NCBI GenBank assembly: GCA_902527215.1
Contig: CABZOF010000001.1
Location: forward strand, 499,498-563,497
Source of the DNA: an uncultured Pelagibacteraceae bacterium
GTDB taxonomy: Bacteria > Pseudomonadota > Alphaproteobacteria > Pelagibacterales > Pelagibacteraceae
DNA length: 64,000 nucleotides
Reading direction: 5' to 3'
Numbering within the stretch: position 1 is the first letter of the stretch; the number at the start of each line of letters is the position of its first letter. The notes beneath the pieces are model-generated. The model did no database searches. It was not told the DNA's origin and was given only the letters and a program-made list of their open reading frames with translations. Below are positions 58,462-64,000 of this stretch, in pieces. A program made the position numbers and the translations under genes.

Positions 58462-60090
58462 ATGAACCCTTATGAAACAAATTTGGATAAAAACGAAGCC
58501 AATTATGTTCCATTAACCCCTTTATCATTTCTAGAAAGAGCAAAAGATATTTATCCAAACTACGAAGCAGTAGTTTATGAAAGTAGGAAATACACTTGGA
58601 GTGAAGTTTACAAAAGATGTATTAAGTTTGCTAGTGCATTAGATAAATTGGGAATTAAAACAGGTGATACGGTATCTGTCTTGGCTTTTAACACACCTGA
58701 AATATTTGAAGCGCATTATTCCATTCCTATGGTTGGAGCAGTTATAAATGCCATTAATACAAGACTAGACTCAAAAACAATTAGTTATATTTTAAATCAC
58801 AGTGAAGCGAAGGTGCTAATTGTAGATAGACAATTTCATGATGTAGTAAAAAAAGCTTTAGAAGAAGTTAATTCAAAAATTACTATAATTGATATAGATG
58901 ATAAAGATGCAGAGCTAACCAACTCAAAAAATATAGGATCTTTGGAATATGAGGAGTTTTTAAATTCTGGAGATGAAAATTTTAAATGGAAAATGCCAAA
59001 AGATGAGTGGCAAGCTATAGCATTAGGTTATACTTCTGGAACAACTGGTAATCCAAAAGGAGTTGTTTATCATCATAGAGGATCATATTTAATGGCAACA
59101 GGAAGTGCAGTTGCATGGAATATGCCTAATCAGTTAAATTTTTTATACACAGTACCAATGTTTCATTGTAATGGCTGGTGTTATCCTTGGACAATGTCAA
59201 TGATTCATGGTCGAGTAATTTGTCTGAGAAATATTGATGTAAAAAAGATATTTGAATTAATTGATAAATATGAAGTTACTCATTTTGGTGGAGCACCAAT
59301 AGTTTTAAACATGTTAGCTAATGCACCTGAGGATCAGCAAAAGGAATTAAAAAGGAAGGTATATGTATTAACAGCAGGTGCTCCTCCTCCTAGTATAATT
59401 TTTGAAAAAATGCAAAAGTTAGGCTTTGAAGTAATGCATGTATATGGTCTTACAGAAACCTATGGTCATATTTTGCAGTGTGCATGGAATCAAGAATGGG
59501 ATGAATTAGATCAAAATAACCAAAACGAAATAAGAGCAAGACAAGGCGTAAGGTATCCCAATACAGAAGGCGTCATTGTAATGGACCCTGAAACCATGAA
59601 GCCAGTTCCTCATGATGGAAAAACAATGGGTGAAATTATGATTAGAGGAAATGTGGTGATGAAGGGTTATTTTAAAGATAAAGAAGCGACAGAAAAATCA
59701 ATGGATGGAGGATGGTTTCATTCTGGCGACTTAGCTGTAACTCATCCAAGTGGTTACATAAAAATACAAGACCGATCAAAAGATATTATAATTTCAGGAG
59801 GAGAAAATATTTCATCTATCGAAATTGAAAATACGATTTCAAAACATCCTGCTGTATCACTGGCAGCTGTTGTAGCAAAACCAGATGAAAAATGGGGTGA
59901 AACACCTTGTGCTTTTGTTGAATTAATCGAAGGAAAATCAAGTTCAGAGGAAGAAATTATTAAATTTTGTCGAGAAACTCTTGCTGGATTTAAACTTCCT
60001 AAGAAGGTTGTTTTTACTCCGCTACCAAAGACATCCACTGGAAAGATTCAAAAGTTTGAACTGAGAAAACAAGCTAAGGAATTAAACTAA
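58462..60090 (+). CDS. dmdB: 3-methylmercaptopropionyl-CoA ligase-like
   Basis: LGYTSGTTGNPKGVVYHHRG, YTVPMFHCNGWCYPWTM, HVYGLTETYGH, KDIIISGGENISSIEIE; linked to dmdA and dmdC. Confidence 0.85.
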   Translation: MNPYETNLDKNEANYVPLTPLSFLERAKDIYPNYEAVVYESRKYTWSEVYKRCIKFASALDKLGIKTGDTVSVLAFNTPEIFEAHYSIPMVGAVINAINTRLDSKTISYILNHSEAKVLIVDRQFHDVVKKALEEVNSKITIIDIDDKDAELTNSKNIGSLEYEEFLNSGDENFKWKMPKDEWQAIALGYTSGTTGNPKGVVYHHRGSYLMATGSAVAWNMPNQLNFLYTVPMFHCNGWCYPWTMSMIHGRVICLRNIDVKKIFELIDKYEVTHFGGAPIVLNMLANAPEDQQKELKRKVYVLTAGAPPPSIIFEKMQKLGFEVMHVYGLTETYGHILQCAWNQEWDELDQNNQNEIRARQGVRYPNTEGVIVMDPETMKPVPHDGKTMGEIMIRGNVVMKGYFKDKEATEKSMDGGWFHSGDLAVTHPSGYIKIQDRSKDIIISGGENISSIEIENTISKHPAVSLAAVVAKPDEKWGETPCAFVELIEGKSSSEEEIIKFCRETLAGFKLPKKVVFTPLPKTSTGKIQKFELRKQAKELN

Positions 60091-60141
60091 TATAGTTTCT
60101 TTACAAAAATCAAATAAGATGGCAGTAATGCTCAAAAAAAA

Positions 60142-61251
60142 ATGAAAACTTTTTTAATAGCAAAATCAAGAAGGCTTAGAGGTACACCGTACACCTCTAG
60201 AATTGAAAAACAAGGTGTAACTGCTTATACTATATATAATCATATGTTGCTGCCAGCAGCATTTGGTTCTGTAGAAGATGCTTATCATCACTTGAAAGAG
60301 CATGTTCAGATTTGGGATGTTGCCGCTGAAAGACAAGTTGAAATTTCTGGAAAAGACTCAGCAAAATTGGTTCAATTGATGACTTGCAGAGATTTATCAA
60401 AATCCAAAGATGGAAGATGTTATTACTGCCCAATCATTGATGACAATGCAGGTTTAATTAATGATCCTGTAGTTCTAAGATTAAATGAAAATAGGTGGTG
60501 GATCTCTTTAGCTGACTCAGATGTAATTCTATATGCCAAAGGATTAGCGATTGGAAACAAATTTGATGTAAAAATTTCTGAACCTGATGTTGATATAATG
60601 GCAGTTCAAGGACCAAAATCATTTCAATTAATGGAAAAAGTTTTTGGAGAAAAAATAGTAAATTTAAAATTTTTTGGTTTTGATTATTTTGAATTTGGTG
60701 GCAATAAACACCTTATTGCAAAGTCTGGATGGTCTAAACAAGGTGGCTATGAAATTTATATGGAACACAACGAGTCAGGTTTAAAACTATACGATCATCT
60801 TTTTGAAATTGGAAAGGAATTCAATATTAGACCAGGTGGACCAAACCTTATCGAACGTATTGAGAGTGGTTTACTTTCCCATGGTAACGATATGGACAAT
60901 GGAGATAATCCATATGAGTGTGGTTTTGACAAGTATGTAAATATAGATAGTGATGTTGATTTCTTAGGTAAAGAAAAACTAAAAAAAATTAAAGCTGAAG
61001 GAATTAAAAAAAAACTTATGGGAGTAAAAATTGATGCCAAGGAAATAAGTGTTAATGGCTCAATGGATCTAGTAGATGAAGATAATAATGTAATTGGAGA
61101 ATTAAGATCTGGTTGTTACAATCCAACTTTTAAACAAGTCATTGGGATTGCAATGATTAACAAACCACACTTTGAGACTTCGAAATCCTTTAAAATCAAT
61201 ATAAATGGCTCTGATTTTCATGGAAAAGTTTGTGATTTACCTTTCATTTAG
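60142..61251 (+). CDS. dmdA: Dimethylsulfoniopropionate demethylase
   Basis: [96 protein letters not shown]; 369 aa; matches Pelagibacter DmdA as recalled. Confidence 0.94.
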   Translation: MKTFLIAKSRRLRGTPYTSRIEKQGVTAYTIYNHMLLPAAFGSVEDAYHHLKEHVQIWDVAAERQVEISGKDSAKLVQLMTCRDLSKSKDGRCYYCPIIDDNAGLINDPVVLRLNENRWWISLADSDVILYAKGLAIGNKFDVKISEPDVDIMAVQGPKSFQLMEKVFGEKIVNLKFFGFDYFEFGGNKHLIAKSGWSKQGGYEIYMEHNESGLKLYDHLFEIGKEFNIRPGGPNLIERIESGLLSHGNDMDNGDNPYECGFDKYVNIDSDVDFLGKEKLKKIKAEGIKKKLMGVKIDAKEISVNGSMDLVDEDNNVIGELRSGCYNPTFKQVIGIAMINKPHFETSKSFKININGSDFHGKVCDLPFI

Positions 61252-61270
61252 TATAAAACTTTAAAATATC

Positions 61271-62281
61271 ATGAATATAGCAATAGTAGGAGCGACAGGA
61301 AACGTAGGTCGAAAATTAATAGAAGTTTTGGAAAAAAAAAACTTTCCAATAACAGAGGCGTACTTAGTTGCGTCTCCAAATAGTGAAGGAAAAAAAATTA
61401 ATTTTTTAGGAAAAGAGCATACTGTTAGTAATTTAGAACAATTTGATTTCTCAAAAGTAAAAATTGCTTTTTTTGCAGCTGGTTCTTCAATTGCTGAAAA
61501 ATGGGCACCGATCGCAGCAGAAAAAACAATTGTAATAGATAATTCAAAATTCTTTAGAAAAGATCCAGAAATTCCTTTAATTGTTCCAGAGGTAAATTCC
61601 AAAGAATTACCTAAATTTAAAAATAAGAATATTATAGCAAATGCCAATTGTTCAGTAATACCAATAGTTGTAGCTCTCAAACCATTACATGATTTGTATA
61701 ATGTAAAAAGAATAGTTGCATCAACTTATCAGTCTGTATCAGGAGCAGGCAAGCCAGGAATGGATGAACTTATATCCCAAACTAAAGAAGTCTTGGAAAA
61801 TAAAGATGTTGAGTCAAAAAATTTTACTAAGCAAATTGCTTTTAATGCTATACCACATATCGATAGTTTTCTTGAAAATGGAAGCACAAAAGAAGAGCAA
61901 AAAAATCATGATGAGGTAAAAAAAATTTTAGATAGTAAAATTAATATAACATCTACTTGTGTAAGAATCCCTGTTCTTGTTTCTCACTCCATAAGTGTGA
62001 ATGTTGAATTTAACAAAAAACATGACTTAGAAGAAATAAGAAATGTCTTATCATCATCACCAGGATGCAAGGTAGTTGATGAGCAAAAAGATGGAGGATA
62101 CATTACGCCTGTTGAAGCTGAAGACAAATTTGAAACATTCATATCAAGAATTCGTGAGGACTCTTCTCAACCAAATTCAATTAATTTGTGGGTTGTGTCT
62201 GATAACTTATTAAAAGGTGCTGCACTTAATGCAGTTGAAATTGCTGAGGCTTTAGTAGAAAAAGATTTTTATGGAAAATAA
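61271..62281 (+). CDS. asd: Aspartate-semialdehyde dehydrogenase
   Basis: IAIVGATGNVGRKLIEVLEKKNFP, NANCSVIPIVVALKPLHD, STYQSVSGAGKPGMDEL. Confidence 0.96.
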   Translation: MNIAIVGATGNVGRKLIEVLEKKNFPITEAYLVASPNSEGKKINFLGKEHTVSNLEQFDFSKVKIAFFAAGSSIAEKWAPIAAEKTIVIDNSKFFRKDPEIPLIVPEVNSKELPKFKNKNIIANANCSVIPIVVALKPLHDLYNVKRIVASTYQSVSGAGKPGMDELISQTKEVLENKDVESKNFTKQIAFNAIPHIDSFLENGSTKEEQKNHDEVKKILDSKINITSTCVRIPVLVSHSISVNVEFNKKHDLEEIRNVLSSSPGCKVVDEQKDGGYITPVEAEDKFETFISRIREDSSQPNSINLWVVSDNLLKGAALNAVEIAEALVEKDFYGK

Positions 62282-62654
62282 AAATCCAATATCGCCACAT
62301 ATACAAATTTATAATTGGCACATTTCCTCACTGGTTTCAATTTCACACAGAATAACTGGTATAATAAACTTTTTCACTATAACTTTAATAGGTATATGGA
62401 TAGCCTCTTTATTATTGGGTGAACAGAGTTATCAGAATATTAATTTGTTCTTATCATCTTTTTTAGGCAAATTTTTTTGTCTTGGAATTATTTGGTCTTT
62501 TTCATTTCAAATGCTTAGTGAAATAAGACATTTGTTTATGGATTTAGGTTATGGTTTTGAGCAAAAAACTACAAAAATAACAGGATTAATTGTGCTAATC
62601 GGATCATTTCCACTTACTGTAATAATCTTTATTATTGGAAGAGTTTTAATTTAA
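62271..62654 (+). CDS. sdhC: Succinate dehydrogenase cytochrome b556 subunit
   Basis: NPISPHIQIYNWHISSLVSISHRITGI; HLFMDLGYGFE. Confidence 0.93.
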   Translation: MENKNPISPHIQIYNWHISSLVSISHRITGIINFFTITLIGIWIASLLLGEQSYQNINLFLSSFLGKFFCLGIIWSFSFQMLSEIRHLFMDLGYGFEQKTTKITGLIVLIGSFPLTVIIFIIGRVLI

Positions 62655-62977
62655 TGGGATCAGTTACAAAAAAATGGTTGTTCTTAAAAGTAAGTTCAGC
62701 AATATTAGTGCCATTAATGCTATGGTTTGCGATTAATCTAGCTTCTATTTACGACAAAGGATTTGAACAGGTATTACTGTTTGTGTCTTCTCAACCTTCA
62801 AAGTTTTTGTTAAGTCTTTTTTTGATTTTTGCATATTTTTTCTCTGCACTAAGTATTAGTGAGGTTTTTGAGGACTATATCGAAGATCAAAAAATCAAAA
62901 ATGCCGCAAATAAATCTTTAAATATCTTTGCTATAGTATTTCCATTATTAATCATTATCTTAATATTTAGTTTATAG
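62654..62977 (+). CDS. sdhD: Succinate dehydrogenase hydrophobic membrane anchor subunit
   Basis: Three-TM small protein between sdhC and sdh[14 protein letters not shown]. Confidence 0.85.
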   Translation: MGSVTKKWLFLKVSSAILVPLMLWFAINLASIYDKGFEQVLLFVSSQPSKFLLSLFLIFAYFFSALSISEVFEDYIEDQKIKNAANKSLNIFAIVFPLLIIILIFSL

Positions 62978-62979
62978 TT

Positions 62980-64000
62980 ATGAGTGCATACAAAATTATT
63001 GATCATGAATATGATGTTGTTGTTCTAGGTGCAGGTGGTTCTGGGCTAAGAGCAGCTGTAGGATTAAGTGAAGCGGGATTAAAAACTGCATGCGTCTCTA
63101 AAGTGTTCCCAACCAGAAGCCACACCTCCGCAGCACAAGGTGGTATTTCAGCAGCACTTGGAAATATGGGTGAAGATGATTGGAGATGGCATATGTACGA
63201 CACTGTTAAAGGTGCTGATTGGTTAGGAGACCAGGACTCTATAGAATATTTATGTAAGGAAGCGCCAGCTGCTGTTCTAGAATTAGAAAAGTATGGAGTT
63301 CCATTTAGCAGAACAGATGATGGCAAAATTTATCAAAGACCTTTTGGTGGCATGACAAAAAACTATGGAAATGAGACTGTGCAAAGAACTTGTGCAGCAG
63401 CAGATAGAACTGGACATGCAATACTTCACACATTGTATGGACAAGCTTTAAAACATAATACCGAATTTTTTATAGAATACTTCGCACTAGATTTAATAAT
63501 GAAAGATGGAGCATGCAAAGGTATAATTGCTTGGAACCTTAATGACGGAACAATTCACAGATTTAAGTCCCATACAACAATTATAGCAACAGGTGGTTAT
63601 GGGAAAGTGTATTACTCAGCTACTTCAGCTCATACGTGCACTGGAGATGGAAATGCTATGGCTTTAAGAGCTGGATTACCATTACAAGATATGGAATTTG
63701 TACAATTTCATCCAACAGGTATTTACGGTCATGGAACATTAATTTCAGAGGGTGTAAGAGGAGAAGGTGGTTATCTAGTAAATTCAAAAGGAGAAAGATT
63801 TATGGAGCGTTACGCTCCTAAAGCAAAAGATTTAGCATCTAGAGATGTCGTGAGTAGATCAATTGCAGTAGAAATTAACGAAGGCAGAGGTATAGGAAAA
63901 GAACAAGATCACGTTCATCTTCATATTGATCATTTGGACCCAAAAGTTATAGATGAGAGGCTTCCAGGAATATCAGAAGCATCTAAATTATTTGCAAACG
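62980..64000 (+). CDS. sdhA: Succinate dehydrogenase flavoprotein subunit, 3' end cut by window
   Basis: Absent from the ORF track because it is open at the window end: [85 protein letters not shown]. Confidence 0.96.
   Translation, partial: MSAYKIIDHEYDVVVLGAGGSGLRAAVGLSEAGLKTACVSKVFPTRSHTSAAQGGISAALGNMGEDDWRWHMYDTVKGADWLGDQDSIEYLCKEAPAAVLELEKYGVPFSRTDDGKIYQRPFGGMTKNYGNETVQRTCAAADRTGHAILHTLYGQALKHNTEFFIEYFALDLIMKDGACKGIIAWNLNDGTIHRFKSHTTIIATGGYGKVYYSATSAHTCTGDGNAMALRAGLPLQDMEFVQFHPTGIYGHGTLISEGVRGEGGYLVNSKGERFMERYAPKAKDLASRDVVSRSIAVEINEGRGIGKEQDHVHLHIDHLDPKVIDERLPGISEASKLFAN

Noticed and set aside
63003-63326. Minus-strand 107-aa ORF near the window end
   Set aside because: Antisense to sdhA, which is open through the window end.
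63636-63821. Plus-strand 61-aa ORF
   Set aside because: Out-of-frame ORF inside sdhA.
1-64000. CRISPR arrays, rRNA genes, transposases, prophage structural genes
   Set aside because: None seen on reading either strand; the only tandem repeats are the 27-bp ribosomal-protein tail units, which are coding.

Overview
The window looks like a SAR11 / Candidatus Pelagibacter-type alphaproteobacterial chromosome segment: very AT-rich, very short intergenic gaps, a three-gene DMSP demethylation cluster, and a DmdA that closely resembles the Pelagibacter protein as I remember it. About 65 protein-coding genes can be supported. Main blocks are: two sulfotransferase genes flanking a tRNA-Gly(GCC) locus that carries a 46-bp partial duplication and an inserted, visibly GC-richer beta-propeller gene; purH/rpe; a DUF4212 + sodium:solute symporter pair; acs; tsaD/hemC/hemD; folD; a photolyase-like gene; argG; ccmC-D-E-F-G-H; a 2-hydroxyacid oxidase / aminotransferase / TRAP-transporter cluster; ftsY/dapF; ffh-rpsP-trmD-rplS; leuCDB; dmdC-dmdB-dmdA; asd; sdhCD and the start of sdhA (cut by the window end). 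The best leads for follow-up are: (1) the tRNA-Gly duplication with inserted cassette and 23-bp flanking repeats; (2) a structured leader before ffh with mutually exclusive hairpins; (3) an 18-bp stem-loop before ccmC; (4) the same EAPKEEVKA tail on ribosomal proteins S16 and L19, with rimM missing between them; (5) a TRAP large permease with a roughly 300-aa charged helical C-terminal extension; (6) a photolyase-like protein whose FAD domain is N-terminal; (7) two small genes missed by the ORF track. All family names come from reading motifs by eye; no database search was possible.
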